Source: SVFI01 sp045546735
GTDB taxonomy: Bacteria; Bacillota; Clostridia; Lachnospirales; Lachnospiraceae
Assembly (NCBI GenBank): GCA_045546735.1
Contig: JAZQDJ010000005.1
Coordinates: 1-5,483 of the forward strand
DNA length: 5,483 nt
Direction: 5' to 3'
Both the position numbers and the translations under genes were made by a program. The notes beneath the pieces are model-generated. The model saw only the letters and a program-made list of their open reading frames with translations. It was not told the origin of the DNA and made no database searches. Of the stretch, positions 1-5,483 are shown piece after piece. The number at the start of each line of letters is the position of its first letter. Position 1 is the stretch's first letter.

Positions 1-85
1 AAAATCGGATACAACAGCTAAAGCCACGGTCAATAGCAGCTTTAGTTTGCCAAGATTTGCAACACTCCTTTTTCTGTTTTGAAAG
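1..85. other. Unassigned edge segment with inverted repeat and orphan Shine-Dalgarno
   Basis: No gene can be supported here. On the minus strand, just after the lipoprotein stop, AAAAAGGAG (complement of about 65-73) looks like a ribosome binding site, but the nearby GTG/TTG starts (63-65, 60-62, 51-53) share one frame that stops after a few codons. Another minus frame is open to the window edge and reads like a hydrophobic signal segment (KLKLLLTVALAVV), but it has no start codon near the Shine-Dalgarno. On the plus strand 26 codons are open from position 2 to a TGA at 80-82, which could be the tail of a gene, but its composition is unconvincing. A 7-bp inverted repeat (CTAAAGC 18-24, GCTTTAG 39-45) has a 14-nt loop and no T-run, so it is not a clear terminator. 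Confidence 0.3.
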
Positions 86-529
86 TTACCTCGGGCTAAC
101 TAATATATTGCTGACTTCGCCCCGAATGAGCTCAATCGTAACGATAAGTTCTTCATCCTCAAACGTAAAGGAATCATATTTTTCGCCTTCGGCCGGAACA
201 TAGTTTTCGCCGAAACAGTCGATGAAGTCCTTGGTTGTTACAAGCTGCTTACCGTGATACATGAACTTGATGTCGGAAAGGTCGCAGACCATATTGTCCT
301 TTGCGTCGCGCAGCGTGTAAAAGGCCATATACTCAATGCGTCCCTCACTGTCCACATCATAACCGACATCTTTATCCATATAGGTGAAAGAGGCATCCAT
401 GACCAGGTGATCTCTGTCGGCGGGAGCTTTCTTTCCGATGTACATACCGTTGATGGAAAGTGTATCCTTCGGAGCTCCGCATCCGGTCAAAAGCACTAGT
501 GTTATAAGCAGAATGATGTATTTTTTCAT
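86..529 (-). CDS. Small secreted lipoprotein of unknown function (147 aa)
   Basis: The product begins with two lysines, a hydrophobic stretch (residues 4-14) and a lipobox LLTGC, with Cys17 as the expected lipidation site. It should therefore be processed by signal peptidase II and anchored on the outer face of the cell membrane, leaving a mature domain of about 130 residues. The mature part is acidic, rich in Asp, Glu and aromatic residues, and alternates short polar and hydrophobic strands (for example FTFEDEELIVTIELI, residues 121-135), suggesting a small beta-rich domain. Cys82 and Cys105 could form a disulfide outside the cell. I do not recognise the family. The ATG start is supported by AGAGAGGA 5 nt upstream and by a strong promoter placing the transcript start about 27 nt upstream. 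It is divergent from the HSP90 operon, so shared function is not implied. Confidence 0.88.
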   Translation of the reverse strand: MKKYIILLITLVLLTGCGAPKDTLSINGMYIGKKAPADRDHLVMDASFTYMDKDVGYDVDSEGRIEYMAFYTLRDAKDNMVCDLSDIKFMYHGKQLVTTKDFIDCFGENYVPAEGEKYDSFTFEDEELIVTIELIRGEVSNILVSPR

Positions 530-534
530 AAAAA

Positions 535-542
535 TCCTCTCT
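535..542 (-). promoter_or_regulatory. Ribosome binding site of the lipoprotein gene
   Basis: On the minus strand AGAGAGGA lies 5 nt before the ATG at 529-527. It fixes that ATG as the start of the lipoprotein. Confidence 0.75.
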
Positions 543-562
543 TATAGTAGTTTGATGCGACT

Positions 563-591
563 ATTTTAAAGCAGAAATATGATGATGTCAA
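563..591 (-). promoter_or_regulatory. Consensus sigma-A promoter for the lipoprotein gene
   Basis: Read on the minus strand, the segment contains a perfect -35 hexamer TTGACA (586-591), a 17-nt spacer and a -10 hexamer TAAAAT (563-568), one base off consensus. The predicted start is near 556, giving a leader of about 27 nt that contains the ribosome binding site. The match suggests strong, housekeeping-type transcription unless a repressor acts here. No clear operator palindrome overlaps it. Confidence 0.82.
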
Positions 592-627
592 ATTCTCCGG
601 GTTAAAGTGTACGAAAACTTCTTTTTG

Positions 628-656
628 TTGGAGGAAGATGACAGATATGGTATAGT
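628..656 (+). promoter_or_regulatory. Extended -10 promoter for the HSP90-led operon
   Basis: A TATAGT -10 hexamer (651-656) is preceded by TG at 648-649 (TGG-TATAGT), the extended -10 signature common in Gram-positive promoters. A weak -35 TTGGAG (628-633) sits 17 nt upstream, so the extended -10 probably does most of the work. The predicted start is near 663, giving a leader of about 38 nt before the ATG at 701. I see no CIRCE (HrcA) inverted repeat and no CtsR-type direct repeat, so classical heat-shock repression is not indicated. Confidence 0.65.
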
Positions 657-687
657 ATAAAGTAGTGTATATACATAATTTCAGTAA

Positions 688-697
688 AGAGGAAAAG
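688..697 (+). promoter_or_regulatory. Ribosome binding site deciding the HSP90 start
   Basis: AGAGGAAAAG lies just ahead of the ATG at 701, with its AGAGG core 8 nt from the start codon. The in-frame GTG at 665, 12 codons upstream, would sit almost on the predicted transcript start with no room for a ribosome binding site. The ATG at 701 is therefore preferred. Confidence 0.75.
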
Positions 698-700
698 AAC

Positions 701-2479
701 ATGGAAGAATTTCGTTTTAAAGTAAATCTCGGAGGAATGATTGAAATTTTATCGGATCATCTGTACAGCAGTCCGGATGTTTATATCAGAGAACTTCTGC
801 AGAATGGTGTCGATGCAATCGTTGCACGGGAATTGGAAGATGAAGTTTATAAGGAAAAGAAGTCCGGAAAAATTAAAATTAAAGTAGAAGAAGAAAAAAG
901 CCTTGTGTTTGAGGATAATGGTCTGGGATTGACAAAGGAGGAAATTCATCAGTTTCTTGCAATTATCGGACAGTCTTCGAAACGTGACTTGGAGAGCGGC
1001 AAGATATTGTCGGAATTTATCGGACGTTTTGGTATCGGACTATTGTCCTATTTTATGGTTTCCGACCGGATTTGTCTGCGGACACGTTCGGTAAAAAGCG
1101 ACGTGGGCTATGAGTGGATCGGAAATCCGGACGGAACATATACACTCACGGAATTTGAGAAAGAAAATCCGGGAACAGAAATTCATATCGAAGCAAAAGA
1201 AGGTTGTGAACACTATTTTTCGGCGGAAAAAATAGAAAAATTGATCCTGCATTACGGAATGATTCTACCGTATCCGATTTTACTTGATGACGGCAAAAAC
1301 AAAAGACGGCTTAATCCGGTCGGCGTACCATGGGAAAGAGAGGATGCAACCAAGGAAGAGATTATGGCATTCGGACAGATTGTGTTTTCGCAGCAGTTCA
1401 TGGATTGTATTATTTTTGATTCCGAGGAAGGCGGCGTGTCGGGTGTTGCTTATATCTTACCGCATTCTGTACAGCCGTCCGTAAAGCAGACACATTTGAT
1501 TTATTTGAAAAATATGCTCTTGACTGAGAATGGGCAGGATATTTTGCCGGATTGGGCAGTGTTTACGAAATGCGTGGTGAATGCAAAGAATCTTCGCCCG
1601 ACAGCATCGCGTGAAGGGTTTTATGTGGATGAAATACTGGAAAAAACAAGAGAAGATATCGGGGCTTGCATTGCAGGGTATTTGAAAGACATGGCAACGC
1701 ATAACAAGCCGGCATATCATCAGTTTTTGGATGTGCATAGTCTGGCTGTAAAGAGTATGGCAATTGATGATGACGAACTTTATCAGTTCTTTATTGATGA
1801 TTTAGAATTTTATACGACGAAAGGAATGATGACGGGCTTAGAACTTAGGCTTTCCCAGGAGACACTGCTTTGTGCCGATATGGATGAGTACCGTCAGCTT
1901 TCTCAGATATTTGTGGCGCAGGGGAAATTATTGATTAATACAGGGTATGTATATACAAAAGATTTAATTTACAAAATGCGTGACTTTTACCGGGTAACGG
2001 TTGAACGTGTTCAGGCGGATGAGATTGATGACATGCTGAAGGATGTTTCACTGGCAGATGCAGAGGCAACGTTACCGCTTGTGAAGAGGGCCAAAAAACT
2101 GCTGGAACCGTATGATTGTGCAGTGGAAATCAAACAGTTTATACCTGCTAACTTACCTGCATTTTATTATATGGATAAGAACGCGAAACTCTATCAGGAT
2201 ATCAAGCGTATTCAGGAAGATGAGGATACTATTTTTATGGATATGCTTTCTAATTTTGCGACAGAGATAAAGCAAGAAGCGACTTCCTTTTTGTACTTTA
2301 ATATGCGTAATCCGATTGTCAAAAAGATGGCGGAAGCAGAGGAGACGGAGCAACTTGATGACATGATTTTGGTACTGTATATTCAGACACTTCTGCTTGG
2401 CGGATTTCCGCTTCGTAACAATGAACTCGGAATTATGAATGACCGGCTGCTGCGCCTGATGGAAAAAGCATTGGATTAG
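701..2479 (+). CDS. Divergent HSP90-family molecular chaperone ATPase (HtpG-like, 592 aa)
   Basis: This is a cytoplasmic ATP-dependent chaperone of the HSP90 group with all three domains. The N-terminal GHKL ATPase domain (about 1-200) has the ExxxN motif in RELLQNGVDA (Glu31, Asn35), the nucleotide-binding DNGLGLT (Asp72), a lid region (about 90-108), the glycine motif GRFGIG (108-113) and GTEI (158-161). The middle domain (about 205-400) has the PWER tryptophan region (210-213) and SREG with Arg304, matching the catalytic-loop arginine of HtpG (SREIL). The C-terminal dimerisation domain (about 450-592) keeps the NPIVKKM helix segment found in HtpG (HPLVKRL). Length is near HtpG (about 620), but similarity is low outside motifs. 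It fits the separate 'HSP90 family protein' group that I recall from actinobacteria and clostridia (PRK14083-like), so I do not call it htpG. It leads the operon; the next gene follows after 28 bp. Start at ATG 701, from the ribosome binding site and promoter position. Confidence 0.93.
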   Translation: MEEFRFKVNLGGMIEILSDHLYSSPDVYIRELLQNGVDAIVARELEDEVYKEKKSGKIKIKVEEEKSLVFEDNGLGLTKEEIHQFLAIIGQSSKRDLESGKILSEFIGRFGIGLLSYFMVSDRICLRTRSVKSDVGYEWIGNPDGTYTLTEFEKENPGTEIHIEAKEGCEHYFSAEKIEKLILHYGMILPYPILLDDGKNKRRLNPVGVPWEREDATKEEIMAFGQIVFSQQFMDCIIFDSEEGGVSGVAYILPHSVQPSVKQTHLIYLKNMLLTENGQDILPDWAVFTKCVVNAKNLRPTASREGFYVDEILEKTREDIGACIAGYLKDMATHNKPAYHQFLDVHSLAVKSMAIDDDELYQFFIDDLEFYTTKGMMTGLELRLSQETLLCADMDEYRQLSQIFVAQGKLLINTGYVYTKDLIYKMRDFYRVTVERVQADEIDDMLKDVSLADAEATLPLVKRAKKLLEPYDCAVEIKQFIPANLPAFYYMDKNAKLYQDIKRIQEDEDTIFMDMLSNFATEIKQEATSFLYFNMRNPIVKKMAEAEETEQLDDMILVLYIQTLLLGGFPLRNNELGIMNDRLLRLMEKALD

Positions 2480-2507
2480 CACAGGGTTACTATTAGAGGA
2501 GAGAATT

Positions 2508-3602
2508 ATGGACAGAATAGAATTAGATGAATTGATTGAGGAAACAGAAAATGTGACAGAACGGTTGCCTTTGCTTCGTAAAGCTTGGGAGATGGCAGAT
2601 GCACAGCATGATTACGAGGCGCAGATTCAATATAGGTTGGATTATATCAGTGATTGCTGTTTTTATCAGGATGTGATGGAAACTTATGTAATATTTCCGG
2701 AGGTGCTCCGCTTACATGATGAGCGTGTGAAAGCATACGGATATGATTCTATGACTCCGAACATTTTGTGGGATTATAAATGGCTTTTGGAAAACGCACA
2801 CGAGTTTTATCAGATTTCCGAAAAACAGTTTGAAACATTGTTTGAAGATTGTAAAAGAAGATATTTGGAACAAGGATACTCACCGAGACCGCTCTACTCG
2901 TACCGTTTTATGTTTTATGTGAATTCGGACAGGGAAAAGGCGAAAGAAGCTTATCAGGATTTTCATAACAGTAAAAGAGATTGGCGAAGTGATTGCCATG
3001 CATGTGAGAGATGTAAGGAAGTGCAGTTTTTCTTGGCGCTGGATGAATTCGGAAGGGCAGCGAGAGCTGCGCAGCCTGTGATAGAAGGCGAGCTTAAGTG
3101 TGCGGAACAGCCGGAATGTACCATCGGAGATTTTCTGCGATATTATAATGTGAAACTTATAAGCGGTAATGCGGATTTTGCGGAACCTGCCGGAAATCTT
3201 TGTGAGCAGTTGAAGCGCATAATTGAGCGGAAAGGAACGGCGACTTCCTATATGTCTGAGATTTTGCTTTATTACGCATTGGAAAAACCGGGAAAAGCAC
3301 TTGGATATTACAAAAAGCACGGCCTTTATTTTGAGGAAGTCCGGAATCCGATGAACAAATTCTACTTTGGTCTGGCAGTACTTGTATTCCTTTCCAACCT
3401 TCGCGGAAAGGATACTTATAAGATGGAACTTGCGCCGGAATTCCCGTTCTATCGGCAAGATGATACGTATAGTGTCAAAGAATTAACAGATTATTATATG
3501 GAGAAGGTGCGCGATATTGCGCAAAAGTTAGATGCGCGCAGCCGGACATCCGTGTACAGACAGAAACTTGAGTTGGTGATTGAGAGTAAATTTAAGGAGT
3601 AA
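2508..3602 (+). CDS. TPR-like helical-repeat protein, putative HSP90 partner (364 aa)
   Basis: There is no signal peptide or membrane segment, so the product should be cytoplasmic. The sequence is almost all amphipathic helix, with TPR-like alternation of Ala, Leu, Tyr and charged residues (clearest at about 17-60, 140-190 and 245-275, for example EKAKEAYQDF and PGKALGYYKK). The repeats are degenerate and I cannot count canonical 34-residue TPRs. A striking motif, SDCHACERC (Cys163, Cys166, Cys169), is followed by GELKCAEQPE (Cys198). I recall similar SDC..C and C.EQP motifs in actinobacterial TPR proteins encoded beside HSP90-family genes, but this needs a search. Enzymatic motifs are not seen. 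The role is inferred: an adaptor or co-chaperone for the HSP90 encoded 28 bp upstream. ATG at 2508 is preceded by AGAGGAGAG with good spacing. Its stop codon lies next to the ribosome binding site of the following gene, suggesting translational coupling. Confidence 0.85.
   Translation: MDRIELDELIEETENVTERLPLLRKAWEMADAQHDYEAQIQYRLDYISDCCFYQDVMETYVIFPEVLRLHDERVKAYGYDSMTPNILWDYKWLLENAHEFYQISEKQFETLFEDCKRRYLEQGYSPRPLYSYRFMFYVNSDREKAKEAYQDFHNSKRDWRSDCHACERCKEVQFFLALDEFGRAARAAQPVIEGELKCAEQPECTIGDFLRYYNVKLISGNADFAEPAGNLCEQLKRIIERKGTATSYMSEILLYYALEKPGKALGYYKKHGLYFEEVRNPMNKFYFGLAVLVFLSNLRGKDTYKMELAPEFPFYRQDDTYSVKELTDYYMEKVRDIAQKLDARSRTSVYRQKLELVIESKFKE
3594..3599 (+). promoter_or_regulatory. Ribosome binding site supporting a TTG start
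   Basis: AAGGAG lies within the last codons of the TPR-like gene and 8 nt before TTG at 3608. It supports TTG as the true start of the exporter gene, since no ATG or GTG is near. Ribosomes ending the upstream gene at 3600-3602 would stop right over this site. Confidence 0.75.
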
Positions 3603-3607
3603 CCTAT

Positions 3608-4579
3608 TTGAAAGAAAAATTATTTAATGCTTTAAAAATAAGTGTGGCAGTTATTTTGGGAATCACTTTTGCAAATTTGCTTGATTTGGATTATCAGACA
3701 TCAGCCGGTATTGTGGCGATTCTTACCATTTTGAGGACAAAGAGAGAAACAATACAGACAGCGGTCGGACGAACGCTTGCTTTTTGCATGGCGCTGTTTA
3801 TTTCGTTTGTTTGTTTTTACTTTTTCGGGATTACGATTGAAGCGTTTTTGCTCTTTTTCATCATTTACATTTTTGTATGTTATCTGATGAACTGGACGTA
3901 TGCGATTACGTTAAATGCAGTGCTTGTGTCTCACTTTGTAACATCAGGGCGTCTGGACGGGGCAGCAGTGCTTAACGAGGTTCTTATTTTCCTGATTGGT
4001 GTGAGTGTCGGTATTGTGATGAATCTCCATCTGCGAAAAAATGTACATCATTTTGAGAAGATGAAACAGGAGACGGACGCACATATTATTCACATTTTGG
4101 AACGTATGTCGGAGCGTATGGAAAATCACGATATGACGGATTATAACGGACAGTGCTTTGAGGAACTGTCCGGAATTTTGCGTGATACAAAAAATATGGC
4201 GGAGTTTAATTATAACAATCAGTTTAATAAATATGACCTGCACGATTTAGAATATATTGCAATGCGTGAACGTCAATGTGTTGTTTTGTATGAGATGTAC
4301 AGCCTCATCCGTCATCTTGAGACAACGCCGAGCACGACACAAAAAGTGTCTGAGTTTTTGGATATGCTTTCGCATGTGCTTGACGAGACAAACGACGGAG
4401 TAGAGCTTATGGAGCGTTTTAAGGAAATGGATGCTTATATGAAAGCGCAGCCTCTCCCGGTAGAAAGGCAGGAGTTTGAGGATCGTGCAAGGCTGTTTTG
4501 TTTTATGAGAAATATGGAGCATTTTATTCAAATTAAGATGGATTTTGTAAAGGAGCAAAAGAAAGATGGCATGGAATAA
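3608..4579 (+). CDS. Aromatic acid exporter family (ArAE_1/DUF939) membrane protein (323 aa)
   Basis: The N-terminal half is a membrane domain with about five to six hydrophobic segments (roughly 9-25, 30-43, 55-74, 78-95, 97-112, 121-140). The C-terminal half (about 145-323) is soluble, charged and helical. This layout, the opening LKISVAVILGITFANLL and the sequence RTKRETIQTAVGRTLAF between early helices match the ArAE_1 family with its ArAE_1_C tail, as in Bacillus subtilis YqjA (similar length, about 320). Relatives include the E. coli AaeB and plant ALMT-type permeases that move aromatic or organic acids outward, but the clostridial members have no proven substrate. Such half-size proteins probably work as dimers. 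The start is TTG, 5 bp after the previous stop; the end overlaps the next gene by 14 bp. Context suggests export of a product made or released by the glycosidase, which is inference. Family call is fairly sure, substrate unknown. Confidence 0.86.
   Translation: MKEKLFNALKISVAVILGITFANLLDLDYQTSAGIVAILTILRTKRETIQTAVGRTLAFCMALFISFVCFYFFGITIEAFLLFFIIYIFVCYLMNWTYAITLNAVLVSHFVTSGRLDGAAVLNEVLIFLIGVSVGIVMNLHLRKNVHHFEKMKQETDAHIIHILERMSERMENHDMTDYNGQCFEELSGILRDTKNMAEFNYNNQFNKYDLHDLEYIAMRERQCVVLYEMYSLIRHLETTPSTTQKVSEFLDMLSHVLDETNDGVELMERFKEMDAYMKAQPLPVERQEFEDRARLFCFMRNMEHFIQIKMDFVKEQKKDGME
4550..4555 (+). promoter_or_regulatory. Ribosome binding site of the GH2 gene inside the exporter gene
   Basis: AAGGAG lies within the 3' end of the exporter gene, 10 nt before the ATG at 4566. 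It supports that start and the 14-bp gene overlap, an arrangement typical of translational coupling. Confidence 0.7.
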
Positions 4580-5483
4580 ACATCCGAGACCACAGATGCA
4601 AAGAGAAGAATATTGTGTGTTAAATGACGGCTGGGAACTTAATTCCCGGCCGATTCATATACCTTTTCCGCCGCAGTCAAAACTTTCGGGGTATGACGGA
4701 AAGGTCGGAGAAGTGCTGGAATATGTCTGTAGATTTTCGGTTCCGGATACATGGAAAGGCGGGAGAATTTTACTTCACTTCGGAGCTGTGGATCAGATTG
4801 CAAAAGTACGTATAAACGGAGTGGAAGCGGGAAGGCACGAAGGTGGTTACCTTCCGTTTACTTTTGATATAACAAAGTTACTTGAAGCAAATGATAATTG
4901 TCTGCAAGTAACTGCGGTAGATGAGTTGTCGCATGATTACCCGTACGGAAAACAGTGTAAAAAACCGCATGGTATGTGGTATACGCCTGTGAGCGGAATA
5001 TGGCAGCAGGTTTGGCTGGAGCATGTACCGGATATCTATATTGAAAAATTGAAAATCACACCGTCACTTGATAGTGTGACAATAGAAGTTGTTTGCAATC
5101 AGTATACAGAAGCTACATGTGTAAGTATTACTCTTCCGGACGGGGAAAGTTTGTGTGTGGAGTTAGCAGAGGGTAACGGTATTGTCGATATTCCGACACC
5201 GCATCTTTGGACACCGGATGATCCGTTTTTATATGATATGACAATATCAGCCGGTCAGGATATGGTAAAGAGTTATTTTGCCCTCCGCACGATAGAAATT
5301 AAAAAGTTAGCAGGAGTAAACAGGGTTTGTTTGAACGGGGAACCCATCTTTTTGCATGGTGTGTTAGACCAGGGGTATTTTGAGGCAGGTATCTTTTTGC
5401 CGGAGACGGAAGAAGGATATGAGACAGATATTATAAACATGAAAGAACTCGGTTTCAACCTTTTGCGCAAGCACATCAAGGTG
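4566..5483 (+). CDS. Glycoside hydrolase family 2 enzyme, 3' end cut by the window (first 306 aa)
   Basis: The frame is open from ATG 4566 to the last base, so the gene continues past the window. Visible domains are the GH2 sugar-binding jelly-roll (about 15-155, with VRINGVEAGRHEGGYLPF and the GMWYTPVSGIWQQVWLE signature), an immunoglobulin-like beta-sandwich (about 156-243, ending in LWTPDDPFLYDM and ALRTIEIK), and the start of the TIM barrel (about 250 on, with LNGEPIFLHGVLDQGYF and LGFNLLRKHIKV). The two catalytic glutamates lie later in the barrel and are not in the window, so activity cannot be verified. The family includes beta-galactosidases, beta-glucuronidases and beta-mannosidases; substrate cannot be chosen from this part, though the sequence resembles the many uncharacterised clostridial GH2 proteins more than LacZ. 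There is no signal peptide, so it probably acts in the cytoplasm on imported glycosides. It overlaps the exporter gene by 14 bp. Confidence 0.92.
   Translation, partial: MAWNKHPRPQMQREEYCVLNDGWELNSRPIHIPFPPQSKLSGYDGKVGEVLEYVCRFSVPDTWKGGRILLHFGAVDQIAKVRINGVEAGRHEGGYLPFTFDITKLLEANDNCLQVTAVDELSHDYPYGKQCKKPHGMWYTPVSGIWQQVWLEHVPDIYIEKLKITPSLDSVTIEVVCNQYTEATCVSITLPDGESLCVELAEGNGIVDIPTPHLWTPDDPFLYDMTISAGQDMVKSYFALRTIEIKKLAGVNRVCLNGEPIFLHGVLDQGYFEAGIFLPETEEGYETDIINMKELGFNLLRKHIKV

Noticed and set aside
18..45. Inverted repeat CTAAAGC/GCTTTAG as a terminator
   Set aside because: The stem is only 7 bp and AT-rich, the loop is 14 nt and no T-run follows on the minus strand.
254..499. Plus-strand open frame opposite the lipoprotein gene
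   Set aside because: It lies wholly antisense to a gene with lipobox, ribosome binding site and promoter, and its translation shows no recognisable domain.
667..674. GTATATAC palindrome just after the predicted transcript start
   Set aside because: It is short, AT-rich and also occurs inside the HSP90 coding region, so chance is the simplest explanation.
665..700. GTG at 665 as the HSP90 start, adding 12 residues
   Set aside because: It lies almost on the predicted transcript start with no ribosome binding site, while ATG 701 has AGAGG at 8 nt and gives an N-terminus that aligns with HtpG.
530..700. CIRCE or CtsR heat-shock operator
   Set aside because: Neither the TTAGCACTC/GAGTGCTAA repeat nor a GGTCAAA direct repeat is present.
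2880..3458. Long minus-strand open frame (192 codons) inside the TPR-like gene
   Set aside because: It is antisense to a well-supported gene, lacks a convincing ribosome binding site and gives a basic, low-complexity-looking translation typical of shadow frames.
4624..4815. Short plus-strand frame within the GH2 gene
   Set aside because: It is out of frame with clear GH2 motifs over the same bases.
1..5483. CRISPR arrays, tRNA or rRNA genes, insertion sequences
   Set aside because: I saw no repeat-spacer pattern, no tRNA-like cloverleaf, no rRNA segments and no transposase or terminal repeats.

Overview
The window looks like chromosomal DNA of a low-to-moderate GC Gram-positive anaerobe (Bacillota, class Clostridia, most likely a Lachnospiraceae-type gut bacterium). 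The reasons are the strong AGGAG-type ribosome binding sites, a TTG start, consensus sigma-A-type promoters, a short Gram-positive-style lipoprotein, and the protein families present. This placement is an inference from sequence style, not from a database match.

Layout. Positions 1-85 hold no gene I can assign, only a short inverted repeat and an orphan Shine-Dalgarno sequence on the minus strand. Positions 86-529 (minus) encode a small lipoprotein of unknown function. The 171-bp gap at 530-700 carries two divergent promoters: a near-perfect one for the lipoprotein (TTGACA-17-TAAAAT) and an extended -10 promoter for the rightward genes. Four tightly packed genes then run rightward to the window end: a divergent HSP90-family ATPase (701-2479), a TPR-like helical-repeat protein (2508-3602), an aromatic acid exporter-family membrane protein (3608-4579, TTG start), and a glycoside hydrolase family 2 enzyme (4566 to beyond 5483, cut by the window edge). 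Gaps are 28 bp, 5 bp and a 14-bp overlap, with no terminator seen between genes, so they are probably one transcript.

How the genes may work together. The first two genes form the most interesting unit. They are a non-canonical bacterial HSP90 with intact ATPase motifs, followed directly by a TPR-like protein with a conserved-looking cysteine cluster, a bacterial echo of the eukaryotic HSP90 and TPR co-chaperone pairing. The last two could form a catabolic and export pair: a cytoplasmic beta-glycosidase or glucuronidase-like enzyme releases an aglycone, and an ArAE-type pump could remove it. Why the chaperone pair shares a transcript with this second pair is unknown and is inferred only from gene order.
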